Below are positions 43,899 through 53,319 of a DNA stretch of 64,000 nt, one piece after another. The stretch covers positions 372,001-436,000 of the forward strand of contig CAVVFN010000002.1 of the NCBI GenBank assembly GCA_963747515.1. Reading direction: 5' to 3'. The stretch's first letter is position 1. Every line of letters starts with the position of its first letter. This DNA is from Mariniphaga sp963747515. GTDB lineage: Bacteria; Bacteroidota; Bacteroidia; Bacteroidales; Prolixibacteraceae. The translations under genes were made by a program, and so were the position numbers. The notes beneath the pieces were generated by a model. The model ran no database searches. It had not been told where the DNA came from and saw only the letters and a program-made list of their open reading frames with translations.

Positions 43899-44609
43899 TT
43901 AATTTTCTTCTTTTTTTACTGAAAAACGAAATCCTATTCCATGTAAATTTACTATTTTAATGTTTGGGTCGGGTTTAAAGTACTTTCTTAAGCGTGAAAT
44001 GAATACATCGAGGCTACGTCCAAGAAAATAATCGTTTGATCCCCATACTTTATCAAGAATTTCATTTCTGTTCAGAACTTTATTGGGATATTCAGAAAAA
44101 TATTTTATCAATTCCATTTCCTTAACTGTTAGTTTTCGTGTTTGATCATCTATTGACAGGATGAGCTCATCAGGATAAAAGGAAAATCTTCCAATTTGTT
44201 TTGGAATATCGGGTTTGTATACTTCAGGAGGCAATAAGTTACTTCTTTTCAGAAATATTTTGATCTTCAGCAACAACTCCTCCATACTGAATGGCTTGGG
44301 AATATAGTCATCACCACCGATAGTTAACCCGGTAATTTTATCTTCAGTCATTGATCGGGCCGTAAGAAAAATAATAGGAATATTATCGTTCACTTTCCGG
44401 ATATACTCTGCTACTTTGAATCCATCAATTTTTGGAAGCATGACATCGAGTATAATCAGATGATATTCTTTTTTTTCAAAAAGTTCAATCGCCTCCTGCC
44501 CATTTTCTGCAATATCGACCAGGTAATCATTTTGCTCCAGATTGTCTTTTACAATAAACCGAAGGGCATCATCGTCTTCCACTAATAAAAGCTTAATCAT
44601 GCTGTTCAT
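43899..44609 (-). CDS. OmpR-family response regulator (RprY-like)
   Basis: The 236-residue protein has a receiver domain (IKLLLVEDDDALRF, phospho-acceptor Asp in LIILDVMLPKIDG, Lys in YIPKPFSMEELL) and an OmpR-type winged helix (LTVKEMELIKYFSEYPNKVLNRNEIL, SLDVFISRLRKYF). It overlaps the kinase gene by 4 bases (ATGA), so the pair is co-translated. The size and kinase architecture resemble RprX/RprY of Bacteroides. Targets are unknown. MIKLLLVE, three codons in, is an equally good start. Confidence 0.92.
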   Translation of the reverse strand: MNSMIKLLLVEDDDALRFIVKDNLEQNDYLVDIAENGQEAIELFEKKEYHLIILDVMLPKIDGFKVAEYIRKVNDNIPIIFLTARSMTEDKITGLTIGGDDYIPKPFSMEELLLKIKIFLKRSNLLPPEVYKPDIPKQIGRFSFYPDELILSIDDQTRKLTVKEMELIKYFSEYPNKVLNRNEILDKVWGSNDYFLGRSLDVFISRLRKYFKPDPNIKIVNLHGIGFRFSVKKEEN

Positions 44610-45880
44610 TTTTTTACAGGTATTTTTAATGTAAATATACTTCCTCCTTTAGGATTTTCATCAACGTTTATTTCCCATTGATGTGCTTTTATAATTTTTC
44701 TGACGTAATCAAGGCCCAGTCCAAAACCTTTCACATTATGCACATTTCCTGTAGGAATCCGGTAAAAACGTTTAAATATTTTTTTGCGGTATTTTTTTGA
44801 AATTCCAATTCCATTATCTGTAAAGCGTATAAAAATATTCACTTTTATTTTAAATGCTTCTATATTTATAACAGGTGGTTTTTCACTATATTTTACGCTG
44901 TTCTCGAGAATATTTAACGCCAGGTTTGTGAAATGAAATTTATCGGCAATTATGTAAATTGGAGTCGAAGCCTTTTTTAGGTGAATTAAGGCTTTCCGGC
45001 CTGAATCCGATTGTTTGAAGTATTCTACAACAGTAACAAGAAATTCATTGAGTTCAATTTTTTCCTTATTAAGGTGAAGTTTGGTTTTTTCAAGCAAGGC
45101 CAGATTCAGCACTTTTTCTACGTTTTTCGATAACCGGTTGTTTTGTTCCAGAATTATCTGAGCATATTTAAATAACCGATCTGGATTTTGCAGTATCTTT
45201 TCTTCATTAAGGACTTTTGCCGAAAGAGCAATGGAAGAGATGGGTGTTTTTAGTTCATGTGTCAGATTATTTATAAAATCTTTTTGAGTTTGTGACAGCT
45301 GTCGTTGACGGATAATAACCGAAAGCGTATAGCCAAAAAACAGAATAATTACAAGTAAAAGAATAGTAAAAAGATACCAGATTGATAAACTGGATTGAAG
45401 ATAAGAGGAGCGATCGGGGAAATGAACGGCAAAATAGTAACTGTTGTTATCATCAGGTTGAGGGAAACTAAAATTTGATACTTCTTCTTCTTTTTTGGAT
45501 GTAACTAACGTTTTCTGCTCCAATCTTCCGGTTTCAGGATTGTTTACTGCGAATTCAAAATCGATATAAATTTGATGCTTATGTAATTCTTCTGTAAGGT
45601 GAAATTTAAGCAATTCATAATCAATGGGTGCATTTACATTTACCAGATAATAGCTTTTCGATACAATTTCTACCGGAGCAATGCTGTCGAAGCTGGCCAG
45701 ATACCCGCTGGATGACAGCAACTGCCATGATACTTCTTTCAATGCTATAGTTACACTTTCTTTAAATTGCTTTTCCGAAAAATTGTATGAATGCCGGAGA
45801 AACAGAAACTGGAGAAATAAAGCACCGGCAACAGTAATGGTTGCAAGTATGACAACATATGTTAAGGTTTTTCTCTTCAT
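44606..45880 (-). CDS. Sensor histidine kinase (RprX-like)
   Basis: The 424-residue protein has membrane helices near residues 7-29 and 160-183 enclosing a periplasmic sensor of about 130 residues. The cytosolic part follows directly without a HAMP domain: H box FINNLTHELKTPISSIA, N box NLALNILENSVKYSE, G boxes DNGIGISKKY and VKGFGLGLDYV. It phosphorylates the regulator encoded downstream. The signal is not predictable from the sensor region. Confidence 0.92.
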   Translation of the reverse strand: MKRKTLTYVVILATITVAGALFLQFLFLRHSYNFSEKQFKESVTIALKEVSWQLLSSSGYLASFDSIAPVEIVSKSYYLVNVNAPIDYELLKFHLTEELHKHQIYIDFEFAVNNPETGRLEQKTLVTSKKEEEVSNFSFPQPDDNNSYYFAVHFPDRSSYLQSSLSIWYLFTILLLVIILFFGYTLSVIIRQRQLSQTQKDFINNLTHELKTPISSIALSAKVLNEEKILQNPDRLFKYAQIILEQNNRLSKNVEKVLNLALLEKTKLHLNKEKIELNEFLVTVVEYFKQSDSGRKALIHLKKASTPIYIIADKFHFTNLALNILENSVKYSEKPPVINIEAFKIKVNIFIRFTDNGIGISKKYRKKIFKRFYRIPTGNVHNVKGFGLGLDYVRKIIKAHQWEINVDENPKGGSIFTLKIPVKK

Positions 45881-46042
45881 ACTATCTGTTTCTGGTCAGA
45901 ATAACGATAACTGGTTCTATTTAAGCAATAACACTTTATTAACAAAATATAAAGCAATGATTAACACCAATTGAAAAAACACTGCGTAATTTTGTTTAAA
46001 CAAAGAAAGCTAATAAATCTAAATTTTTAAAACAATAAGCAT

Positions 46043-47125
46043 ATGAAACAATTAATCTATTTTTTGGCTGTTGTGGGGCTTGTGCATATGGCTTTTACGA
46101 CTTCTGCCCAGAAGCCTCAAATCGTGTTTGAGAATCTCGAGCATGATTTTGGAGCATTTAAAGAATCGGATGGTGTTCAAACTACTTCATTTAAATTTAC
46201 GAATAAAGGGGCGGTGCCTCTGGTATTGAACAATGTTAAGGCCTCATGCGGATGTACAACACCAAAATGGACGCGTGAGCCTGTTGTTCCGGATGGTACT
46301 GGAGAAATTCAGGTAAGTTACGATCCAAAAAACAGACCCGGTTCTTTTAATAAAACCATTATGGTAAGTTCCAATGCCGAAAACGGAACAACCGTTTTGC
46401 GTATTACCGGGAGTGTTGATGAACGTGAAAAAACAGTAGAAGAACTCTACCCCCGTGAAATAGGTTCACTCAGGGTGAAAACAAATCATATTTCTTTCGG
46501 CAGATTGACTGAAAACGATATTCAGACAAAAGATATTGAATTGGTTAATGATTCCGATAAACCCATAAAAGTTGAATTCCGTACGGTTCCAAAACACCTG
46601 GTCGCCAAACTTGAACCTCAGGTTATACCTGCAAAAGCAAAAGCAAAACTGGAAGTTACCTATAATGCAAAAGAAGCAAATACCTATGGATTTGCATCTC
46701 ATCGCATTTACCTTTCACTTGACGGAAGTAATGATTATCGTGCATCTTTAGGTGTAAGTGCTACAATTGAAGAAGATTTTTCTAAACTTACGTCTGAAGA
46801 GTTGGAAAGGGCTCCTGTTGCTGCATTTTCAGAAACCACACACGATTTTGGGGACATGAAACAAGGAGACAAAAAAGAGCATATTTTTTCCCTTACCAAT
46901 AATGGCAAGTCAGAATTGATAATTCGCAATATCCGTTCATCATGCGGATGTACTGCAGTTGCACCTTCCAAAAATGTTATAGCACCAGGAGAATCCGCAC
47001 CCATAAAAGTTACTTTCGATTCAAGGGGTAAACGCGGACGGCAGAGTAAGTCAATAACAGTGATTACAAATGATCCGAAAACTCCAACCAACATGTTGCG
47101 GATTTCTTGTAACATTACAACATGA
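46043..47125 (+). CDS. Exported DUF1573 repeat protein
   Basis: The 360-residue protein has a signal peptide (MKQLIYFLAVVGLVHMAFTTSA) and Ig-like DUF1573 units: one near 27-125 (FENLEHDFGAFKESDG, ASCGCTTPKW) and one near 255-355 (FSETTHDFGDMKQGDK, SSCGCTAVAP), with a related module between (ISFGRLTENDIQTKDIEL). The SCGCT motif recurs in units one and three. Function unknown; probably periplasmic or surface adhesion-like. A -7 element TAATTTTG lies at 45987-45994 and a terminator follows. Confidence 0.85.
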   Translation: MKQLIYFLAVVGLVHMAFTTSAQKPQIVFENLEHDFGAFKESDGVQTTSFKFTNKGAVPLVLNNVKASCGCTTPKWTREPVVPDGTGEIQVSYDPKNRPGSFNKTIMVSSNAENGTTVLRITGSVDEREKTVEELYPREIGSLRVKTNHISFGRLTENDIQTKDIELVNDSDKPIKVEFRTVPKHLVAKLEPQVIPAKAKAKLEVTYNAKEANTYGFASHRIYLSLDGSNDYRASLGVSATIEEDFSKLTSEELERAPVAAFSETTHDFGDMKQGDKKEHIFSLTNNGKSELIIRNIRSSCGCTAVAPSKNVIAPGESAPIKVTFDSRGKRGRQSKSITVITNDPKTPTNMLRISCNITT

Positions 47126-47163
47126 AAAATTAGATTTAACATGTTCAGGATCACATAATATTG

Positions 47164-47197
47164 GTGCTGCCAGGTTTTGCCTGCAGCACTTTTTTTA
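47164..47197 (+). terminator. Terminator of the DUF1573 gene
   Basis: Stem GTGCTG(C)CAGG / CCTGCAGCAC with one bulged base and a tail of T residues, 39 bases after the stop. Confidence 0.8.
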
Positions 47198-47248
47198 TTT
47201 CTAATGTGAATAAGTTACTTTTGTTGGCAATTGTTCTTAAGAATTGTA

Positions 47249-48370
47249 ATGTCAGAAGATAATAAGCATATTAGAAGCATTTCTGAAAATAAGTTTTTAA
47301 ACGTTAACCGGGGAATTGAACAGCCTTCTTCGGTTGATACCCATTCTGTAAAACGGTTTCTTGAAAAAAAAAGAAATCTACTGCCGATAGAAGAGTATGT
47401 GGAAGGGATTCTTAATTCAAATATTGCTCTTTTAAGTAAAGCAGTTACTTTAATTGAAAGTTCCCGGCCGGAACATCAGCGAATAGCACAGGAAATAATA
47501 GTAAAATGTCTGCCCTATAGCGGGAATTCAATTCGAGTTGGTATTACCGGAATACCTGGAGTGGGGAAGAGTACATTTATTGAAGCTTTGGGAAAATTAA
47601 TAACAAGTAAGGGAGAAAAACTTGCTGTTTTGGCTATTGATCCTAGCAGTGAACGATCGAAGGGTAGTATACTTGGTGACAAAACCCGCATGGAAGAATT
47701 GGCGGTTGATAAAAATGCCTATATCAGACCCAGTCCGTCGGCTGGTTCTTTGGGTGGGGTAGCCAGAAAAACACGTGAAACTATAGTTCTTTGTGAAGCA
47801 GCAGGATTTAATCATATTTTTATTGAAACGGTGGGAGTGGGGCAAAGTGAAACGGCTGTTCATTCTATGTCCGACTTTTTTCTTTTACTGATGCTTACCG
47901 GTGCTGGTGATGAACTGCAGGGAATTAAACGGGGCATTATGGAAATGGCTGATTTAATAGCCATAAATAAAGCCGATGGCATTAATAAGGAAAAGGCTTC
48001 AATTGCAAAAAGACAATTTCAAAATGCCTTACATCTTTTTCCCAAAAAGGAATCGGAATGGATTCCACAGGTTCTTACATGTTCATCTCTTGTAAGATCA
48101 GGAATTGATGATGTGTGGAAGATTATAGAAGCTTATAGAAATTTAACTGTTAAAAATGGATATTTTGCACGGAAAAGAAATGCTCAGTCATCTTTCTGGA
48201 TGCACGAAACTATTGAGGAACAAATCAAGCAAAGCTTTTATCTGCATCCCCTGATGAAAGAAAAGATTAAAGAGTATGAGCAAAGGGTAATTAACAATGA
48301 ATTAAGTTCATTTGCTGCTGCCGGAGAACTTTATACTTATTTTTTGAACCTGAGTAAGTCCACTTTCTGA
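47249..48370 (+). CDS. meaB: Methylmalonyl-CoA mutase-associated GTPase
   Basis: I use ATG 47249 (MSEDNKHIRS) rather than the TTG six codons earlier. The protein of 373 residues has a helical N-terminus, then the G3E-type GTPase core: GITGIPGVGKSTFIEALG (Walker A), AIDPSSERSKGSILGDKTRM, FIETVGVGQSE and LIAINKADG. MeaB guards methylmalonyl-CoA mutase and gates delivery of its B12 cofactor. The mutase genes are not in the window, but the propionyl-type carboxylase beta subunit at 11.1 kb belongs to the same pathway. Confidence 0.93.
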   Translation: MSEDNKHIRSISENKFLNVNRGIEQPSSVDTHSVKRFLEKKRNLLPIEEYVEGILNSNIALLSKAVTLIESSRPEHQRIAQEIIVKCLPYSGNSIRVGITGIPGVGKSTFIEALGKLITSKGEKLAVLAIDPSSERSKGSILGDKTRMEELAVDKNAYIRPSPSAGSLGGVARKTRETIVLCEAAGFNHIFIETVGVGQSETAVHSMSDFFLLLMLTGAGDELQGIKRGIMEMADLIAINKADGINKEKASIAKRQFQNALHLFPKKESEWIPQVLTCSSLVRSGIDDVWKIIEAYRNLTVKNGYFARKRNAQSSFWMHETIEEQIKQSFYLHPLMKEKIKEYEQRVINNELSSFAAAGELYTYFLNLSKSTF

Positions 48371-48570
48371 TTCCTTACACATTTTATGAGACAGATTTGG
48401 TATTATTAGATAGTTTTTGGACATTTGATTACTGTTGAAGATTTAACTTAAAGCACCCGATGAATTAAAAAATGAAGCAGCATTTGTTTAAGTAAGAAAA
48501 TATTTTATTCAAAACCATTTCAGCAATAACAATGTTGTAATAATTAAAATCAATAATAAATAATTTAAAT

Positions 48571-49962
48571 ATGGATTACGATGTAATTATTATCGGAAGC
48601 GGCCCGGGAGGATATGTCACTGCTATCCGAACTGCTCAACTAGGACTTAAGGTAGCAGTGGTTGAACGTGAAAAACTGGGGGGAATTTGCCTTAACTGGG
48701 GATGCATACCAACCAAATCGTTGCTGAAGAGTGCTCAGGCTTATGAATATGCTGTTCATGCAGCTGATTATGGAGTGGCTATATCAGGAGAAGTAAAACC
48801 TGATTTTACAGGGATGATAAAACGCAGCCGGAATGTAGCCGATGGGATGAGCAACGGAATTCAGTTTCTGTTCAAAAAAAATAAAATAGAAACCATTTAT
48901 GGCACAGCCAAGCTGACTGCAAAGAACACAATGGAAGTTACTGATGAATCGGGAAAACAAAAAAAAGTATCTGCAAAACATATTATTCTGGCTACCGGTG
49001 CACGCTCGCGCGAGCTGCCAAATTTAAAGATGGATGGAACAAAAATAATTGGATACCGTAAAGGAATGTCGCTTGAAAAACAACCTGAAAGTATGGTAGT
49101 TGTGGGCTCAGGAGCTATTGGCAGCGAGTTTGCCTGGTTTTACCAGTCAATCGGTACTCAGGTAACTTTGGTAGAATTTATGCCAACTTTGGTGCCCAAT
49201 GAAGACGAAGAAGTGGCAAAGCAGCTTGAGCGATCATTTAAGAAGATGAAAATGAAAGTAATGACCAATTCAACGGTTGAAGTGGTTGATACTTCGGGTG
49301 AAAAATGCAAAGTAACGGTTAAAACTAAAAAAGGAGAAGAGATAATTGAAGCCGATATTGTTTTATCAGCTGTGGGCATTACTCCCAATACAGAAAATAT
49401 CGGACTTGATGATTTGGGGGTAGAAACCCTTAACGGAAGAGTAAAAGTGGATGAATTTTATCGTACCAATGTTGAAGGCATTTATGCCATTGGCGATATT
49501 CTGGAAGGTCCTGCACTTGCTCATGTAGCTTCAGCTGAAGGAATTGTGTGTATCGAAAAAATTGCAGGATTAAATCCTGACCCTATTGATTATAAGAATA
49601 TTCCTGCTTGTACTTATACCAATCCTGAAATCTCATCGGTTGGGCTTACTGAAGCCAAAGCGAAAGAACAGGGATATGAGGTGAAGGTGGGTAAATTTCC
49701 ATATACAGCCAGTGGAAAAGCCAGTGCAGCAGGACAGAAAGAGGGCTTTGTGAAATTGATTTTTGATGCAAAATATGGAGAATTGCTTGGTGCTCATATG
49801 ATCGGTGGAAATGTTACCGAAATAATTGCTGAACTTGTTGTAGCTAAAAAACTGGAGATAACGGGTCATGAACTCATTAAAACCATCCATCCACATCCTA
49901 CAATGAGCGAAGCTGTTATGGAAGCTGCTGCCGCTGCTTACGATGAAGTGATACATATTTAA
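48571..49962 (+). CDS. lpdA: Dihydrolipoyl dehydrogenase
   Basis: The 463-residue flavoprotein has the FAD motif DVIIIGSGPGGYVTAIRTAQ, the redox disulfide GGICLNWGCIPTKSLL, the NAD motif VVVGSGAIGSEFAWFY, YAIGDILEGPALAHVA, and the catalytic HPHPTMSEAV near the C-terminus. It reoxidises lipoyl groups in 2-oxoacid dehydrogenases or the glycine cleavage system. No E1/E2 genes are adjacent. A strong terminator follows. Confidence 0.95.
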   Translation: MDYDVIIIGSGPGGYVTAIRTAQLGLKVAVVEREKLGGICLNWGCIPTKSLLKSAQAYEYAVHAADYGVAISGEVKPDFTGMIKRSRNVADGMSNGIQFLFKKNKIETIYGTAKLTAKNTMEVTDESGKQKKVSAKHIILATGARSRELPNLKMDGTKIIGYRKGMSLEKQPESMVVVGSGAIGSEFAWFYQSIGTQVTLVEFMPTLVPNEDEEVAKQLERSFKKMKMKVMTNSTVEVVDTSGEKCKVTVKTKKGEEIIEADIVLSAVGITPNTENIGLDDLGVETLNGRVKVDEFYRTNVEGIYAIGDILEGPALAHVASAEGIVCIEKIAGLNPDPIDYKNIPACTYTNPEISSVGLTEAKAKEQGYEVKVGKFPYTASGKASAAGQKEGFVKLIFDAKYGELLGAHMIGGNVTEIIAELVVAKKLEITGHELIKTIHPHPTMSEAVMEAAAAAYDEVIHI

Positions 49963-49982
49963 TTTAAATATATGAAAGTCAG

Positions 49983-50010
49983 AACCCGGAATAGGATTCC
50001 GGGTTTTTTA
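49983..50010 (+). terminator. Terminator of lpdA
   Basis: Perfect 10-bp stem AACCCGGAAT / ATTCCGGGTT with a 3-base loop and a T-rich tail, 20 bases after the stop. Confidence 0.9.
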
Positions 50011-50335
50011 TTTTGTAATCGAAGCCTTACTGGTCATTTTTCTGCAATTCTTACACGGTATTATTCATTCAAGAAATTTGAAGCCTCCGCCTCTTCTTTG
50101 GTACAAAGCCTGAAAGGTATTCCTGTATTTGCTGGCACTTATTTTTTCATTGGAACATTTCCCTTTCCGCATTAACCGGCCGGAAGAGTTCATTCCCTTA
50201 CCGGGAGTGCTGCTTATGACTTGGAATGCGCCAGATTTCCGAACAACAGCTGGATTAAATTTTGTAATTGAAATTATTAGACGACTAAAAAATTGAAAAA
50301 CAATATTAATGGTTATAAGGAACTAATTCTTTAAA

Positions 50336-50372
50336 GCAAAAAAAGCCATCCTTTTAAAGGATAGCTTTTTTC
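50336..50372 (-). terminator. Terminator of the rplM-rpsI-rpsB-tsf operon
   Basis: AAAAAGC(C)ATCC / GGAT(A)GCTTTTT with an A/T loop; read on the minus strand it ends in a T run about 20 bases after the tsf stop. Confidence 0.8.
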
Positions 50373-50393
50373 TAAATTACATTATGAACAAGA

Positions 50394-51221
50394 TTAGTCG
50401 CCCAATCCAAAACGTTCAAATCCCGTAACTTTTAATTCTTTATCGTAATTTGACACGTATTCTTTTACAGTAATTTTTCCATCCTTAATAAAAGCCTGAT
50501 TCAGCAGGGTGACTTCTTTGTACCATTTTTGGAGGGCTCCCTGGGCAATTTTATCAAGCATGGCTTCCGGCTTACCTTCCTGACGGAATTTCTCTCTGGC
50601 TATTTCCAGTTCCTTGTCTATTACATTCTGGGGGATGGTATCGGTATCAACCGATACAGGCGACATTGCAGCTACCTGCATGGCGATGTCTTTAGATACC
50701 TGTTCATCTACACCGGCTTTACTAAAGCCAACAAGAGTAGCCAATTTATTTCCCGGATGAATATATCCTGCTACATGTTCAGCCTCAATTTTGCCATAAT
50801 AGGAAAGATTAATTTTTTCTCCGATTACACCTGTTTGTTCTGTAACCTGTGTATCAATACTTCTTCCCTCAAGCTGAAGGTTTTTAAGTTCCTCCAGATT
50901 TGCAGGTTTGTGCTGTAGTGCCAGATCCAGTATATTCCTTGTGAATGCAACAAAATTTTCATTTTTTGCTACAAAGTCAGTTTCGCAGTTTAAAACCACC
51001 AGTGCGCCGAATTTTTTATCGTCGGTTACTTTTGCAAGTACAGCACCTTCGGTTGCTTCCCTGTCGGCACGCTTACTGGCCACCAGTTTCCCTCTTTCCC
51101 GAATGATTTCGAGAGCTCTGTCGAAATTACCATCGGCTTCTGCAAGGGCATTTTTACAATCCATCATCCCTGCGCCTGTAACTTTTCTCAGTTTTACTAC
51201 GTCGGTTGTTGTAAATGACAT
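50394..51221 (-). CDS. tsf: Translation elongation factor Ts
   Basis: I place the start at ATG 51221 (MSFTTTDVVKLRKVTGAGMM), eleven codons inside the longest frame, which agrees with the family. The 275-residue protein has the N-terminal UBA-like domain, TDFVAKNENFV (contact to EF-Tu) and the core subdomains (VAGYIHPGNKLATLVGF). It recycles EF-Tu by nucleotide exchange. It is the last gene of the ribosomal operon, after rpsB. Confidence 0.96.
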   Translation of the reverse strand: MSFTTTDVVKLRKVTGAGMMDCKNALAEADGNFDRALEIIRERGKLVASKRADREATEGAVLAKVTDDKKFGALVVLNCETDFVAKNENFVAFTRNILDLALQHKPANLEELKNLQLEGRSIDTQVTEQTGVIGEKINLSYYGKIEAEHVAGYIHPGNKLATLVGFSKAGVDEQVSKDIAMQVAAMSPVSVDTDTIPQNVIDKELEIAREKFRQEGKPEAMLDKIAQGALQKWYKEVTLLNQAFIKDGKITVKEYVSNYDKELKVTGFERFGLGD

Positions 51222-51265
51222 AAAACGTATTTTTAAAATGTGTTTATACAGCAAATAACTGCTCG

Positions 51266-52102
51266 CTATTCTTCTTCGTCTTCACTAACGTTTGATTCTT
51301 CAACATCTTCACCAGCTTCATCATCTTCAACCAGCTCCGGTTCAGGTGTTTTTTCCCTTTTTAGCTTTTTACGGCTTTTTTTACGTGGAGCTTCATCTTC
51401 GTCTTTTCTTTCAGCTTTACGTTCATTCAAGCCTTCAGCAACAGCTTCTACCATGGCTCCCACAATGAGTTTTATCGACTGTGAGGCATCATCATTGGCG
51501 GGAATCACAAAATCGATTCCGTTGGGATTGGAATTGGTATCTACAATTGCAAAAACAGGAATCCCAAGCCTTTGCGCTTCACGTACAGCAATTTTTTCTT
51601 TCAACACGTCAACAATAAATAAAGCCGACGGCAATCGGTTAAGATCAGCAATACTGCCCAATACTTTTTCAAGTTTTGCACGCTGGCGTCCAATCTGAAG
51701 TTTCTCCCTCTTTGAAAGGTTATCCCAGCTAGGATCTTTAGCCAGCTTGTCGATTGACATCATTTTTTTCACTGCTTTCCGGATGGTTGGAAAGTTGGTT
51801 AGCATACCACCTGGCCAACGCTCGGTTACATAAGGCATACCAACGCTTTTTACCTGTTCGGAAACCAATTCTTTTGCCTGCTTTTTTGTGGCAACAAAAA
51901 GTACTTTTCGACCTGATTTGGCAATCTGCTTTATTGCAGCAGCTGCTTCATCGATCTTTACTATTGTTTTTTGCAGATCAATGATATGAATCCCATTTTT
52001 TTCCATGAAGATATACGGCTCCATGCTGGGGTTCCACTTTCTTTTAAGGTGCCCAAAATGTGCACCTGCATCCAATAAATCCTGAAATGATACTTTTGGC
52101 AT
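51266..52102 (-). CDS. rpsB: Ribosomal protein S2
   Basis: The 278-residue protein shows the S2 signatures FQDLLDAGAHFGHLKRKWNP, RWPGGMLTNFPTIRKA and GIPVFAIVDTNSNPNGIDFVIPANDDA. A lysine-rich then acidic C-terminal tail (KKSRKKLKREK, EPELVEDDEAGEDVEE) of about 45 residues extends beyond the common length, as in some Bacteroidota. It lies in the rplM-rpsI-rpsB-tsf operon. Confidence 0.96.
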   Translation of the reverse strand: MPKVSFQDLLDAGAHFGHLKRKWNPSMEPYIFMEKNGIHIIDLQKTIVKIDEAAAAIKQIAKSGRKVLFVATKKQAKELVSEQVKSVGMPYVTERWPGGMLTNFPTIRKAVKKMMSIDKLAKDPSWDNLSKREKLQIGRQRAKLEKVLGSIADLNRLPSALFIVDVLKEKIAVREAQRLGIPVFAIVDTNSNPNGIDFVIPANDDASQSIKLIVGAMVEAVAEGLNERKAERKDEDEAPRKKSRKKLKREKTPEPELVEDDEAGEDVEESNVSEDEEE

Positions 52103-52204
52103 CTGTTTACTTTTTTATGATTCTAAAAGCAACCGTTGAGTAGTCCCGATTGATCGGAAGTCTCAACCGTTTTAGATCCATATGATTATACAATGTAATA
52201 ACTA

Positions 52205-52591
52205 TTAACGTTTTGAGAACTGGAACCGTTTTCTTGCTTTCGGGCGACCAGGTTTTTTACGTTCCACTTCACGTGGATCTCTCGTCACAAGACCTGCTGC
52301 TTTTAACTCCTTTCTGATTTCAGGGTCAATTTTCATCAGTGCCCGCGAAATAGCGAGCCGTAAGGCTTCAGCTTGTCCCTTTATTCCTCCGCCATCAAGA
52401 TTTACCTGAATGTCGTATTTCTCGACTGCTTCAGCAATATTCAGCGGCTGGGTAACAATGTACTGAAGGGTAGTGGTAGGAAAATATTCTTTAAACTCAC
52501 GTTTATTAATGGTAATATTTCCTTTGCCTTCATTTAAATAAATGCGCGCAACGGCTGTTTTTCTGCGACCTATTGTATTAACTACTTCCAT
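52205..52591 (-). CDS. rpsI: Ribosomal protein S9
   Basis: The 128-residue protein starts NTIGRRKTAVARIYL and ends with the basic tail KKPGRPKARKRFQFSKR that reaches the P-site tRNA in the small subunit; GGGIKGQAEALRLAISRAL is the family motif. It lies 6 bases after rplM, the usual L13-S9 pair. Confidence 0.97.
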   Translation of the reverse strand: MEVVNTIGRRKTAVARIYLNEGKGNITINKREFKEYFPTTTLQYIVTQPLNIAEAVEKYDIQVNLDGGGIKGQAEALRLAISRALMKIDPEIRKELKAAGLVTRDPREVERKKPGRPKARKRFQFSKR

Positions 52592-52597
52592 TTGTCT

Positions 52598-53077
52598 TTA
52601 ATTATTCGTACTTAAATCAATAACTTTGGGTTTTTGAGCCTCATATTTGTGCTCAGTACCTACAACAACGTGCAGGTTTCGAAACAACTGCCGTCCCAGT
52701 TTATTTTTTGGCAACATACCTTTTACAGCTTTTTCCAATAGCCGTCCGGGATATTTAGCCAAAATATCTTTGGGTGATTGCGCCCGCTGACCTCCAGGGT
52801 AGCCACTGTGACTTAGATGTACTCTGTCGCTAAGTTTATTCCCGGTTAGCTGCACTTTCTCTGCATTAATAACAATAACATTATCTCCGCAGTCAACATG
52901 TGGCGTAAACTCGGGCTTGTGTTTGCCCCTGAGGATTCTTGCGACCTCACTGGCCAAACGGCCCAGAACCATGTTTTCAGCATCAACAAGTACCCACTCC
53001 TTGTTAACGGTGGCTTTGTTGGCCGAAACGGTTTTATAACTTAATGTATCCACTAAAACTAATTTTTTGTTCAACAT
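52598..53077 (-). CDS. rplM: Ribosomal protein L13
   Basis: The 159-residue protein shows EWVLVDAENMVLGRLAS, RGKHKPEFTPHVDCGDNVIVINAEK and the end motif GMLPKNKLGRQLFRNLHVVVG. An AGGAAG-like site precedes the ATG at 53077; a GTG at 53053 (VDTLSYKT) corresponds to the usual Bacteroidota N-terminus and is an alternative start. It is the first gene of the operon. The leader of about 100 bases may hold L13 feedback control. Confidence 0.96.
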   Translation of the reverse strand: MLNKKLVLVDTLSYKTVSANKATVNKEWVLVDAENMVLGRLASEVARILRGKHKPEFTPHVDCGDNVIVINAEKVQLTGNKLSDRVHLSHSGYPGGQRAQSPKDILAKYPGRLLEKAVKGMLPKNKLGRQLFRNLHVVVGTEHKYEAQKPKVIDLSTNN

Positions 53078-53188
53078 TTAACTTCTTCCTGTGGTATTTT
53101 CATGGCATTTCGCCCGGCCCTGAAATCTGTTACCCTAAGGAAATCAATATTTTAAACTATCTCTAAGTACGGACAATAATCGGGACTG

Positions 53189-53219
53189 CAAAAGTATTTT
53201 CTTTTTTTATATTTCCAAA
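53189..53219 (-). promoter_or_regulatory. Consensus promoter of the rplM operon
   Basis: On the minus strand TTTG (53219-53216), 19 bases, then TACTTTTG (53196-53189) give a full match to the Bacteroidota promoter, with the expected start near 53182. Confidence 0.85.
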
Positions 53220-53319
53220 GAATACTTTCTCTTTTTTTTGTAAATAACAGGATACCAAAGGACAGCCAAAATGAAACAGATTTGTTATTTTGCAGTACAA
53301 TTAATGGTTAAAGGAAATT

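Larger units (their letters stand above)
49963..50393. other. Convergent intergenic region with two terminators
   Basis: Between lpdA and tsf there is no gene. It holds the lpdA terminator at 49983 and the tsf-side hairpin at 50336. A 67-codon open frame crossing the first hairpin is not supported. Confidence 0.6.

Noticed and set aside
49972..50175. Open frame of 67 codons after lpdA
   Set aside because: It runs through the lpdA terminator hairpin and has no protein-like composition or neighbour support.
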